Shown: positions 43,975-55,349 of the stretch, in pieces | How the letters are laid out: each line of letters begins with the position of its first letter | Position numbering within the stretch: the first letter of the stretch is position 1 | Source of the DNA: Isoetes taiwanensis | Taxonomy: Eukaryota > Streptophyta > Lycopodiopsida > Isoetales > Isoetaceae | Length of the DNA: 64,000 bases | Assembly (NCBI GenBank): GCA_021234155.1 | Contig: JAJEKV010000028.1 | Location: forward strand, 3,492,567-3,556,566 | Direction: 5' to 3' | The notes under the pieces: generated by a model | Databases searched by the model: none | What the model was told of the DNA's origin: nothing | Seen by the model: the letters and a program-made list of their open reading frames with translations, nothing else | Position numbers and translations under genes: made by a program

Positions 43975-46900
43975 TCAGCAGATTGCATTGACTAGAAGAT
44001 AAAGCTTTAAAGAGCAACTATGTAGAATATATCTGAAGAGTAGGTGGTATATGCGATAATGATTATAATGATATAATACTTTGCATTTTGTTATGAACTT
44101 TCTTGGGGGCCATAACAATGGAGGATTGGTAGACCTGAGAGGATGAGATGACAGAATGAGCAAGGATGGCCCTACCATTCTTGGAGAGGAACTTAGAATT
44201 AAGGGAGTCAACTTTCCTGTAAAATTTATCAATTAAATCATCCCAGAGATCACTAGCATTGACTCTAATAGCATAAGGAATACCAAGAATTTTTGTGTTA
44301 CTGTTGGGGGAGAGGTACATACACCCGAGAGAAAGAGCTGCCTGCTCTCCCTCTACCTGATTTCACGAGATAAGCTTGGTCTTATTAGAGTTGATCTTGC
44401 ATCCCCAAAGTTATCCAGAATAGCCAGAGTGTTTTGAATGGACTGCTCCTCCAAGTGCACAAAAAAAAAGGTATCATCTGCAAAATGCACATTCAAAATC
44501 TCGTTTTCCCTTTGATTAGAGGGAAGCTTGAGACCTCTGATTAGTTGAAGGTTCTTAGCTCTCTGGAAGTTGCTGTTAAGTCCTTCCATAACAATAAGAG
44601 ACAAGAAAGGAGCCAGGGGGCATCCCTGCTTGACCCCCCTTTTAATATCAAAGAAAGGGCTATATTCTCCATTGATGAGGACTGTAGATCGAGAATTCTT
44701 TAAAACAGCTTGGAAGATAGAAATAACTTGTTCAGAGAACCCCAACTTCTTATAGCACCAGCTCAGAAATTCCCAGCTAATAGTGTTGAAGGTCTTAGTA
44801 ATATCCAGTTTCAGCAAATCAATTGGCTGGTTGGAGTCCTTAGCCCAGGTGATACCTAGAGAGGCAACAACCACATTATCGAGGATGTATCTGCCTTTAA
44901 GATATGCACTCTGGGTATTGCTGATGACCACCTCTAAGACCGGTTTGAGCCTAACAGCTAAGGTACATGTAATTAACTTGTAAACCACATTAGTAAGAGA
45001 GATGGTCTGCAATCCGAAAAAAAGATAGGAAGATCAATCTTGAGAATGAGAGTAATCAAACTAGTATTGATCCTACTATCCATGCATTTGAGGGTGAGGA
45101 ACTCATTAGCCAGGGAGACAATGTCATTGCCTAGAATCCCCCAAGCCTTCTTGAAGAACTCAGCAGGAAGGCCATCAGGGCCTAGGGTTTTTCCATTCTC
45201 CATCTCATTAAGAACTTTAAACATTTCAGCATTGGAGAAAGGTCTAGAGAGAGTCTCATTCATTTCATTGGTGACCCTATACTAGATATGAATGAAATCC
45301 TCAACTTCTGCAGAGCTAATGTTTTGTTCAGTCCCCATGATCCTGGTGAAATGCTCTTTGGGTGCAGTTTTCATCTGGATATCATTCTCAATGTTATTTC
45401 CTTCCCATAAAGTGCTATGGATATGGTTCCTCTTGACCCTGCCTTTAGCCTTGATAAAAAAATATTTGGAATTGTAACGTTCTAACCGACATGCCCTTAG
45501 CTGGCAAAAGTCGCTTCCACCCATTTATGCCAGTGTCTCGAAAATGCGACACCCAGATTTACTCGAGCAGTCTCCCATGGATCCGTTACAATCTCTCTCA
45601 CTAGAACTACGCTCGTCCTCGAGCATCACAATACACCATTCCAAGACCACATCATGACCTACCGTCCAATGGTTTTACGCGTCATACTTGTCTCCATGGA
45701 GATTCGAACTCAAGCTCTGCTCTCGATACCAAATGTAACGTTTCTAACTGACATGCCCTTAGCCAACTGGGCAAAACCGCCTAGACGTTTATGAGTAGTC
45801 GCTTCTACCCATTTATACCGGTGTCCCGGGAATGCAATACCCAGATCTACTCGACGATCTCCCATGGATCCGTTACAGGAATTGCTCCTTTCATCTTCTT
45901 TGAGCTCTTTCACTTTTGCCTTGACTTTCCAACCCCTAGCAATTCTAACTTCTTCTCTCTCAATCTGCAGCTTGATTTCTTCCTTTTGCTGATCATGGGC
46001 TATATCAAGCTGAACTCTTAAATCTTGGAGACGAGCTATTTCTTGCTTGTGAATCTCTTTGACTTAAAATTTGAGCCAATTCTTTATCCTCTTGGAGACT
46101 CTAACCCACCAGTCCATCCAATCTGATCTGGCCTCTAGGCTTGACTTCTTGGTAAATGATCTGCTCAAGATTAGTCATAAAATCACTCTGATCAAGAAGG
46201 TAAATAAGAATTCCTCTTTATCTGAACATTATTACCACTGATGCTAATAAGCTGAGAAAAATGATTCGAGATGGTGTAGTTAGTGAGATTAGTGATTCTA
46301 GAGCTATTATTCCAAAGAGACTCACTAAGATAGAATCTATCATGGAAACAACACATAGGTTGATCTCTGTGGTCATTCAAGCTGTAAGAATTAAGCACCA
46401 CCCTAGCTAAAGAAAGATTATGGGATGATAAGAGGTTGCTCCAATTTAGAAATTCGTCACCATTCAAAGCCCTGAAATTAACATTTTCATATAGCTGTAT
46501 ATGACCATATTAAAGTCTCCAAAGAATGATACAATCATCATAAGGAATGTTATTCAAACTATCAAGTAACAATATTCCAGAAGGTTGATGATAAGCATAC
46601 ACATTGATAAGCATACACATTGATAAGAGGGTTGATGATAAGCATACATATTGATAAGAGCAAGCCTGAAGTTACCAATATTCCCATGAATAATCTGCCA
46701 TCTTCTACTGTTATCATGAACCATCCAATGTCGCCTAGATTAACTGCTATGCCAAGCTATGGTGATGCCCGCGTATGTTGTTAGCTTTGAGAGACCAATG
46801 CCGAAGTCAAGCATTTAACCTCCCTGCTAATGTTATGAATATTCTCATCATGAATTTTATGCTCTTGGAAGAAGATAAAGTCAAGATTCATAGAGTTAAG

Positions 46901-47090
46901 ACAAACCTTCAATCTACCTCTTTTGTGATTTGATTTGATCCCTTGAATATTCCAAATAATGCCTTTAAGATCTATATCCATTGGATGGAGGTTGGATCTT
47001 TCTTGGAGATCTTCTAGAAGGTCCAAAAGATTGTTTCTCACAAGTTTCTTTCCTTTTTTCTTCTTGTTGTTGACCACATACCATTCCAAT
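43975..47090 (-). mobile_element. LINE 1, 3' part (endonuclease and reverse transcriptase)
   Basis: On the minus strand, endonuclease text GIIWNIQGIKSNHKRGRLKV with LDFIFFQEHKIHDENI (47,000-46,830) follows the insertion point of LINE 2. An interrupted middle comes next (46,467-46,192, LNGDEFLNWSNLLSSHNLSL), then reverse transcriptase with PDGLPAEFFKKAWGILG (45,160), LITLILK, NVVYKLITCTLAVRLKP, QSAYLKGRYILDNVV, KLDITKTFNTISWEFL, RGVKQGCPLAPFL and the active-site box VHFADDTFFF (about 44,480). The normal YADD tyrosine is replaced by F. The protein part ends at about 44,063 without its zinc-binding tail. A TRIM is inserted at 45,473-45,877. The frame has several breaks; it is inactive. The 5' part continues at 53,158-53,650. 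Confidence 0.85.
45473..45877 (-). mobile_element. TRIM (terminal-repeat retrotransposon in miniature), 405 bp
   Basis: Two direct repeats, 45,473-45,590 and 45,734-45,877, each begin TGTAACG and end CGTTACA, share CATGCCCTTAGC and CTCCCATGGATCCGTTACA, and flank a 143-bp interior. GGAAT flanks the unit on both sides (45,468-45,472 and 45,878-45,882), a 5-bp target duplication. Next to the repeat at 45,734 the minus strand reads TTTGGTATCGAGAGCAGAGC; the second copy reads TTTGGTATCAGAGCAGAGC, the usual primer-binding site for initiator Met-tRNA. There is no coding capacity. It inserted into LINE 1 before the large duplication. Confidence 0.88.
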
Positions 47091-50000
47091 GAGAATAAGC
47101 TCTTTAGCAAGAGACTAAGGGTTACAGGCGCTCATGATGGCGCTTAGGGTTTCAGCCCTGCTCTTTTGCTTATAACTCAGGATTTCGGTGTCAGTTTCAG
47201 GTGTTCTTGGGCTCGTTGGAAAGTTTATCGAATGAGCTTTCCGTAGGTGTATTATTTGTATGATGTTTCCTCTGTTTTGGTCGAAGAAATCCGCCTGACA
47301 GTCCCGGCCCTCTTTTGGCGGTGCTAGGGTTAGGTCAGCAGCCTTCTTTTGGCCATAACTTCGATCCGGGTGGCGCTTTTACGCCTTTGGGCTTTTGGAA
47401 AGCCCTTTGAGAACTCCATCTAGAGGTGCCTAACCTTTTCAGAGATTGGCCTGTTGGGAAAGACGGTTCATCTCTGAAACTTCGGCCCCCCTCTCTTGGT
47501 GGAGATGACAAGATCCAGTCGCAGCTTGCCAAAACGTGCTTCTGGTGCTTCTACCATAGTTCATGGTGGAATTGAAAGAATATGCTCTAGATTCTCCCAG
47601 AATAAGTGTACGTGATGCACATAAAATAGCTCGTGAGGGTGCTCTTTTGGCTCCTGAGAGTTTAGCTTCTTCGGTGCACCTCAATCCTTTAATGTTGCCC
47701 AATATGTCTTCTAATGGCATGAGTGTGGCCGCCTCAATTGAGACAGGAGCTCCATCTCTTTCCTCTTCTCAGTTACTTGCTCCAGTTTCTATTCCGACTG
47801 TAGTTGCCGCAACTACAGTTCGCGTTGCTGCCCATACGTCTAGTGAGACTGGAAGCCGTGTTGAATATGTATCATTGGGAAACTCTTCTGAGAGTGTCGC
47901 ACCTCCAACACACGTTGGAGGTTCCTCGAGTCAGGTGGTGTGCTCTGGCCAATTAGCGCCTCCAACACTCGTTGGAGGTTCTGGGGTTCAGGCAAGACCC
48001 TCTTTGTCTGCCGAAGTTGTTGCTGGGCTACTAGCTCCTCCAACATAGGTTGGACGCCCCTCATGTCAGTTCAGACCCCATGTGCTGAGAGCCTGCAGCA
48101 CAGGTTGGAAGTTCCTTGGGACGGACTACTCCTGGAGGTAGTGATGGTGGTGCAACCTCCACAAACTGGTGTACGTCCAACACACGTTGGAGGTTCCTCA
48201 GGGCAGGAGGAGTTTACCCCTCTTCCCCCACGGTAGCCTGGGGCGACATCCTCTTCCATCCCCCAAGCTGCATCGACCACACCTTGGAGATCATCTGACA
48301 CAGTTGCTCGAGTTACAGGTGTGCGGTTCTCTGAGTGGCTTTGCAAGGGCCTGACGACTCCCGCCACCTCGGCTCATGTCTCAGAGGCCATTGCCACCAT
48401 GGTGGATAATAACAGGAAAGAAGTTGTGTCCTATTTCCAGCAATTGCAAGTCAAGCAAGACTCTATGGATGTCCAGCTCCATCAGACGAAATCTTTTATG
48501 AGGTTTAAGAGTGCCGGACAACTTTTGAGCGTTTTGAGGCTCCAGTGGCGCAGATTAACCATGAGGATCATCGACGACATGTGGAGCAGTTGGTTTCGTG
48601 TTCCGTGGTCTGCCACTTCACTGGCCCTTTCTTGGATCTGAAGTGCGTGAGATCTTGGTTGTCTGAGCACCTTCGCAAGCTAGGGCTTCCTGCTTATCAA
48701 TCTATTAAGCTTGTGGCAAAAGATCAACATTGCTTTCTTTTGATGTTTGAATCTCCTGAGCCGGCTGCTCAACTCATAGAACGAGGTGTTGATCCTCTCT
48801 AGAAACACTTCTTCCTCTATCAACAGTATGTTCCTGGATCCTTTCCAGCTAAGTCAGATGCCTTATGTGCTCCCTTCTGGTTTGCTATTGAAGATTTTCC
48901 TCCAGAGTTACAGGATTCCAAGTTCATTTCTGCCATTGCTAATGAGAGTGGACTCCATTTGCAACACTCCATAACCAATGGCATCACCAAGGTTTGTGTG
49001 GCAAGGCACATTCATCTGATTTGCCTCAAACAATTGTTGTCCAAAGCGGGCCCATGTTCTTTCCATTTAAGTTGTCCTTGTTGAATGGTCCTGAGCTAGC
49101 TCTCATGTTTCCTGAAGCCCCTCTCTTTGCTCGATATCGCAGGGTTCATCAACAGGATCCTCCATCTGCTCCTCCGGCACTCCATGCTCCTAGATCATCT
49201 CCCACCTCAATGGATATCTCTCACATCCCTGTGCCTGTGACTGCCCCCCTGCTCTTCCACTTGCAGCTCCCCCACCTCAGTCTCTGAATCACCAAATGTT
49301 GAGACTGGCTGAAATCCAGAAATTGCAAGAGCAAATTGAAGAGGCTCGTGGACATTATATGGACATTGATCGGCTGGCATCCACCCACCACCAAAACATC
49401 CACTGGCTCTTCGTCAACCACAAAAATCAGCTAAGGGATCTAATTCCGTTGCATCCCAGTCCTCAGTTCCTGCTTCAGTTAGCACTGCCCCTCCCATTGC
49501 ATCCCACTGCGGTCGCTTTGATCCACTTCAGTGGGCTGATTTGGTTGATGAGGTTACTGTCATGCCTGATGCCTCATCTGAATTGGCCCCATCACAAGAT
49601 CAATGCGGGGAATGTTCGGGGGGTAGCCTCCTCCCCCCTCAAGCGGAGTCGTATTTCTTTCTACTTATCTAGATTGGATACTCAATTTGTATGTCTTCAA
49701 GAGCACAAGTGTCGTAATGGAGACGTATCAAAGCTTGCAGACATGATTGGTCGCAGGTTTAATGTCCTTATCGCAGCAGCTGATTCTGCCAGTGCAGGGG
49801 TCGTGATAGCATGGCTTCCTTCCTTTCCAGTTGTCTTTATTCAGGCTGATCGCTTTGGTCATTGGGCCATAATTGTATGGCAGGAACAAGGGGTTAAATA
49901 TGGTCTAATTAATGTTTATGCCTACAATAGACCCCATCAGAGAGCTTCATTGTGGGCCTCTTTGCGAGGGAAGATACTCAGCTTGGGCTACTACATTTCA

Positions 50001-53000
50001 TGGCTTCTTATTGGGGACCTTAATATGGTGGAAATGGAGTCTGATCGGTTGGAGGCGACCTCTACAATGGTGTCTGGTTTTGAACGCCAACAGTGGCTCC
50101 GTCTACTCTATAACTGCAACCTCTCGGAGATTGATGGTGAAGGTGCCTTTACTTGGTGCAATGGTCAAGTTGGTGGTTGCTTTACTGGACACCTTGTATC
50201 AGGACCTGCTCCATTCTCGACAGGGACGTCTTCCAGGTGTTCATGATCGTGATATTTTGGCACAGATCCAAGCATTGGAGGAGGAGCAAATTCAGCAAGC
50301 AAAGACGAAGGCAGGTCTGCAGTGGTTTCGTGATGGAGACCATTGTACGGGCTTCTTTTTCCGTGCAGCTAAGAGGCGTCGCATGACATCGACCATGTCC
50401 TCGTTGCTTTTGCTGAATGGTTCGGTGCTAACAGAGCCGACTGAACTCAAGCAACATCTGCATAACCACTTCCAGACATTTTTTGCTGAGAAACATCTTC
50501 CCTTTCAATCAGAAATGCGAGATGCTGTTTTGTCTAGGATTTTTCCCATCATCTCTAGTGAGCAGCGCGAGTTAATAGAGGCAGCTATGACAACTGATGA
50601 TTTAGGTTCGACAGTCTTTGAACTGAAAAGAGGCAAATGCCCAGGTTTGAATGGTTTGCCAATCGAGTTCTTCCAGGAATATTGGGAATGGCTGGAGCCA
50701 GATGTGTATGATGCTTTCTGCGACTTTCGACGGTCCACTGCTTTGGATAGAATTCTAAACACAGGTGCCATCTCACTCATCCCCAAGGTCAAGGATCCTC
50801 AGACTATTTCAGACTGGCGGCCCATCACCTTATTGTCATCCGTATATAAGATCTTCGCCAAGGCTTTTGCAGAGCGGGTAAAGGACATCTCGGCAGAGTC
50901 CATCTCAACAACCCAGTCAGGTTTTCTTCCAAAACGGTGCATTTTGAATAATGTTGCTGCTGCTTAAGAGGGAATTTATTGGGCACGTAAGCAAAACCTT
51001 CCAGTTGTATACCTTAAGCTTGATTTTGCAAAGGCTTATGACAGTGTCAGCTGGGAATTCATGCGCCGATGCTTGCTAAGACTGGGATTTGGGGAACAAT
51101 TCACATCAGATATTATGAAGTTGCATATCTCTGCTCGGGCGACTATTATATTCCATGGTGAGCCGTCAGATGCCTTTTCACTCGGTCGTGGTATTCGCTA
51201 GGGATGCCTTTAGCACCATTGCTTTTCACAATTGTTGCAGAGGCTTTATTGCAGTTATTCACCATTGCAACCATAGAGGGACTTATCCATGGTCTTGCAA
51301 TGGAGGGCGGCACACAAGAGGTTTGCAATCAATATGCAGACGACACGTTCCTCTTCTAGTCGCTAATGCTGAGAATCTTGTTGCTGCCAAAATGCTCTTA
51401 GATACTTTTTCACTAGCTTCCGGTATCCTTGTGGGGTGGCAGAAGTGTACAGCTTTGTGGACATTGGATAATCCGGCTCCGGCATGTGTTCATGATTATC
51501 CATAGAAATTATTTGCGCATGGACAAGCCATCAAGTTGTTGGGGATTCCAGTTGGCATCCATGTTACTATGGGAACTGCATGGGAGGAGATCATTAGGGG
51601 TTTGGAGAAGCACTTGTTCTGGTGGTCCACCGCTAAGTTGTCTCTTGCGGGTCGCATTACAGTGGCCAAGTCAGTCCTTAGTAGTACCCATGTTTATATG
51701 GCATCCTTACTGCTAGCCCCACAGATCAAAGTGCGTGAGCTCATTGCAATAGTTCGGAACTTTATTTGGGCAGGTACTGAGGAAGGTGCTGTGGTTAAGG
51801 TGGCTTGGTCGAAGTGCATCCTTCCAAAACGGGCAGGTGGTCTGGGTATGATGGACTTCTTATTGCAGAGCAAAGTGCTTGTTTCAAAGTTCATTTGGAG
51901 ACTCCTGAATGGCGAGGATGACTCTCCTGGTTCACGCCTTCTTAGACAAGCTCTTGGTCACTGTATCCCTCTAGGCAAGAAGGCTGTCAAACCAGTCCTA
52001 CCTTGGGCTTTATTTCAGACTCTGCAGCCTTTTCCAAGTGCCTCTCCATTTTTGCGTGGCTTGTTGACAGCATAGGAGGCAGTCAGACATCTGTTTTGGC
52101 CATGCTTTTCTATCCACACCCTATTGGAGACTCCATGGTGGTGGGCACCACTGCCTCTAGACCTCCATTGGCAGCATCAGTTCATCCCCTTACATAGAGA
52201 CGATGGGTTCTTGCAGGTGCTATCTCTATTCAAGCATGGTATGAGGCGGGTCGCCTACTATCTTTGCCTGAATTTCAGGCAAACTTCCTGTTCTCTCGTT
52301 GGGATGTATCTCTATGGAAGAAGGTCGCAGAAAATTTGCCTCTTATAGTGCAAGTTGGTGTTGCTGAAAGGGTGCCATGGGACTGTCATGAAAATATACA
52401 CAAAGACAAGCACTTTGTCAGATCAGTATATCGCCTTCTTTTAACACCACAGCCCCTCCAGTTGCCAAATGGGTGGCACCTATAGGTTCCATAGCCCACT
52501 TTGTGTCGTACATGGCGATGGCTTTGGGATAGGTTGCTCCACCCTAAAGTCTCTGTACTATGGTGGCAGGTTATCCACAGGTGCCTGCGGGTTAATGCCT
52601 TCCGACATCGCTATGATCCTCGTATATCTGCAGTATGCCCACTCTGTCTTTCGGACGTTGCGACTCTTGAGCATTGTCTCTTTGATTGTCCTGAGGTTCA
52701 ACCAGCGTGGTCCTGGCTACAAGGCTTGTTTAACAGTACATTGGACCGCCGATGCATCCTCTTGGCGTCTTATCCCAACGCATGGCCTCCAGCTAAACAA
52801 AGGGCATTCCATCTTGGTTTCGGTTGGCTCCTATGGTCAATATGGGAGCGTCGCAGACACCACATCTTTTAGGGCATTAATTCTTCTGCGCGCGGTGTTA
52901 TTACGGTGGCCCAGAAAAAAGATATTGACAGCCTATGAGTGTTCCTACCTTGAATCAGAAATGATGGAACGCATCTGGATTTAGTATCTTCGAATTGATT

Positions 53001-53157
53001 CTTATCATTAGTCTCCTATTCTGGATTAAGGACATTGTGCTCCAGGCTCGTGCCCCTGTGGCATCTTTTTGTGCTTACACAGTTAGATGAGACATGTAAT
53101 TTTTGTACTTTTTATCTGATGAATAAACTTCTTGGCTTTCGTCCTTCAGAAAAAAAA
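47091..53157 (+). mobile_element. LINE 2, near full-length, inserted in LINE 1
   Basis: A 15-bp target duplication ACATACCATTCCAAT flanks it (47,076-47,090 and 53,158-53,172), and the plus strand ends in poly(A) at 53,150. The first reading frame region (47,563-49,290, broken) has a proline-glycine repeat APPTHVGGSS and a coiled segment before LAEIQKLQEQIEEARGHYMD. The second encodes an endonuclease (RGVASSPLKRSRISFYLSRL, FVCLQEHKCRNGD, LLIGDLNMVE), then reverse transcriptase (KRGKCPGLNGLPIEFFQEYW, ISLIPKVKDPQTISDWRPIT, QSGFLPKRCILNN, LKLDFAKAYDSVSWEFM, NQYADDTFLF at about 51,340) and a zinc-binding tail (CPLCLSDVATLEHCLFDCPE at 52,640). Stops at 50,965, 51,200, 51,357 and elsewhere make it inactive. 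The first 1.15 kb recur at 62,852-64,000. Confidence 0.9.
47900..48215. repeat. repeat of CTCCAACACACGTTGGAG in LINE 2 ORF1
   Basis: Five or six units of CCTCCAACACACGTTGGAGG or variants occur at about 47,907, 47,968, 48,029, 48,090 and 48,175, about 60 bp apart. The DNA unit is nearly palindromic. In one frame it encodes PPTHVGGSS, so it could be a protein repeat, a DNA signal, or both. Confidence 0.75.
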
Positions 53158-53650
53158 ACATACCATTCCAATTCTTCAAAGGGATCCGACTTCTTAATGA
53201 TTTGAGAGTCGAGGTCATCCTCAGAGTCTTCCTGTCTAATATCTTCATAAATGCCAACGTTGTCATTCAGAATGCCCAAATCCAAGGTAGAAATACTCAT
53301 GTTGATGGGATTAACTTTAATGACTATTTTGGAAGGGAATTGAAAAAACAGTACCTCCTTCTGTGGCAGACCTTTTGGAATAAGTGAAGACCGAACTGTT
53401 GGTGCTGCACTCTGCTATCCCCTTATCAATATTCTCCTTCAGGTGCTTGAACTTGGGTCTCCATACTTGTTTACCTTGCTGCTGCCCAGAATTCTTATAA
53501 ATAGGCTTTTCTTTACTATTATTATTCTCGTTAGGCAGCATGGTAGGAGATTTGGCCACAGGATACTTTGAATAGGAGATAGTAAGCTTAATAATCCTCT
53601 TGAATGATAATCCATTACAGAAGTTTCAATATTTATCAATGTCTTTTTAT
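53158..53650 (-). mobile_element. LINE 1, 5' part (end of ORF1) right of LINE 2
   Basis: Minus-strand frames read SPTMLPNENNNSKEKPIYKN, then SGQQQGKQVWRPKFKHLKEN, and DPFEELEWYV directly at the LINE 2 insertion. Across the insertion the text continues as VNNKKKKGKKLVRNNLLDLL at 47,070, so the two halves were one element. The first half looks like the C-terminal end of an L1-type ORF1 protein. The 5' end is not defined. Confidence 0.75.
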
Positions 53651-53799
53651 GCTAGAATCTTATGCAGTTAAAATCCTACAATCAATTTTGTTGTTTAATT
53701 TGTACTCTGTATTAAAGTTTAGAGTCTTATTACAAGCTGGAATGTCAGGGTTCAAACCTCTGTTTAGTATATAAGCATTTGGTATATAAACATCGCAGA
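53651..53799. other. short spacer, nothing recognised
   Basis: AT-rich sequence between the LINE 1 5' part and the TGACTA field. Confidence 0.35.
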
Positions 53800-54195
53800 A
53801 CTTCATAGACCAGTAAATATGATGACCAATATTCTAACTATTGCATTGACTAAAAAATTGCCGAATTATCTGACTAATAAGATTACGATTTATCTGACTA
53901 ATAAAATGACTAACTTTTTTACTATTTTTCTGACTATTTATTTAACCAATAAACACTAAGTTTCTGACTATTTTTCTGACTATTTATTTGACTAATAAAC
54001 TCATTAAGCTTTTGACTATTCGTCCGACTAATTCTTTGACTATGACTAATTATCTGACTATTATTTTGACGTTTAATCGTCGATAAAACTCGTCGAGAAC
54101 ATTAAATCGGGAATAAGGGCCCGGGCAGTTGTCTATTTTATGAAGGCTCTCGACGATTATTCCGACGTTTAGCCAATATTTTCTTGTAGCAAAGA
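53800..54195. repeat. TGACTAAT-rich field with a CACTA-type 3' end
   Basis: More than fifteen TGACTAAT/TGACTATTT motifs, mostly in one orientation, fill 53,850-54,070. The field ends at 54,178-54,189 with ATTTTCTTGTAG, close to the reverse of the common CACTACAAGAAAAT terminus, although the last bases read GCAA where GTG is expected. This layout fits the subterminal region of a degraded CACTA element. No transposase is visible. Confidence 0.5.
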
Positions 54196-54219
54196 CTAAT
54201 TACGGATAACCTAGATATG

Positions 54220-54840
54220 TGCCTTGCTTGTCATTTCCCTAATCGCAAGGCTTTGGAAAGTAAAGGGGTTATTCAGTATCAAAGATTTGTTTGATGACAA
54301 TGGAATTATAACTTTCCATAATTCAGTTCTTGCAGAGGAGGATAATCATACAAAGATGCTTTATGAAGCTATTATCAATACCATCTCTCATGAACTGGTC
54401 CAATGCTGAGGCTTCATGGCAGCATAATGGAAAGCAAGGATACACAGGGAGATTGGCCTGCAAGTTTCTCATGAGCAACCAGGAAATTACAATCCATCAG
54501 AAATGGGGAGTTCACCCACATAGGGCCAGAAGTAATTTGAATTACATGTGGAACAACCCGAAGATTAAAGTGGCAGCTATGGCATAAAAGCTTGGCAACC
54601 AATAGTAGGAGACATAAATTATCAATGGCTAACTTTGATGTTTGTGACAGGTGTCTAAATGCTAAGGAGGATGAGAATCACCTGTTCAGGCAATGCATGT
54701 GGTCGGAATGGATATTGGAGCTCATTTCTAATATTTTTGGTTTAAACTTGGTAGCTTTAAATGAGGCTAACTTCTTTATGCCTTCCAATGTGACGATCCC
54801 TGTAGCTTGGTGTTGTTTCTTAGAGTAGTGACATTTTAAA
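54220..54840 (+). mobile_element. LINE C-terminal fragment (zinc-binding region)
   Basis: The plus strand encodes GLFSIKDLFDDNGIITFHN, ACKFLMSNQEITIHQKWGVH and FDVCDRCLNAKEDENHLFRQ with CMWSEW, which matches the C-terminal zf-RVT part of plant L1-type LINEs. There are frame breaks around 54,410 and 54,590. LINE 1 lacks this part at its own 3' end, so it might be the missing tail in inverted orientation, or an unrelated fragment. Confidence 0.65.
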
Positions 54841-55349
54841 CTATAGAAATCCATTAACTAAGGTTGTTTAAACCCTCCCTGCCCACTAGATAAACCTAGA
54901 CCAACGGGATAGTGCCAAATGGCCCTGCCCATGTGGCTAAAGGTATATAAGAAAATCGGAGGGATAAGAACAAAATCAGAAGAAGCTGGAAGCAAAGTAA
55001 AGGATGGAGGAAGGAGCTTGAAGCAAACGGGAATCAAAGCGATTATAAGCAGAAGCGGTCTGAGATTAAGAGGTGGGGATTTTATGCTTGTGTCGGTTTC
55101 GGGTTACTGTTCTAGAAGTATAAAGGAATTAAGAAAGAAAAAAAAAAAAAAAAAAAAAACATAAACAAGAAATGAACGAACTCTTGTCGGAGCCTTGAGC
55201 CAGCTTGTAATCTGTCCTAAAGCCAATTCTCAACCTATAATCTGCCATGTAAACGGTTGGATCCTTCAATACAGTTTCATGTTGTAGGAAAATTGACTTC
55301 TGATAAGGATTTCAGCCAACCTCTGCAATTCCAAGCTCTCCACTTCCCA
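54841..55349. other. possible retroelement end with TATA-like and poly(A) tracts; left flank of the duplication
   Basis: GGTATATAAGAAAATCG at about 54,942 resembles a TATA box, and a 22-base A run ends at 55,160. The segment could be an LTR-type remnant or an inserted cDNA end. From 55,161 to 55,349 I see nothing recognisable. The duplicated block starts at 55,350. Confidence 0.35.

Noticed and set aside
49296-52984. Several separate genes between 49.3 and 53.0 kb
   Set aside because: All recognisable pieces are consecutive domains of one LINE reading frame broken by stops and shifts.
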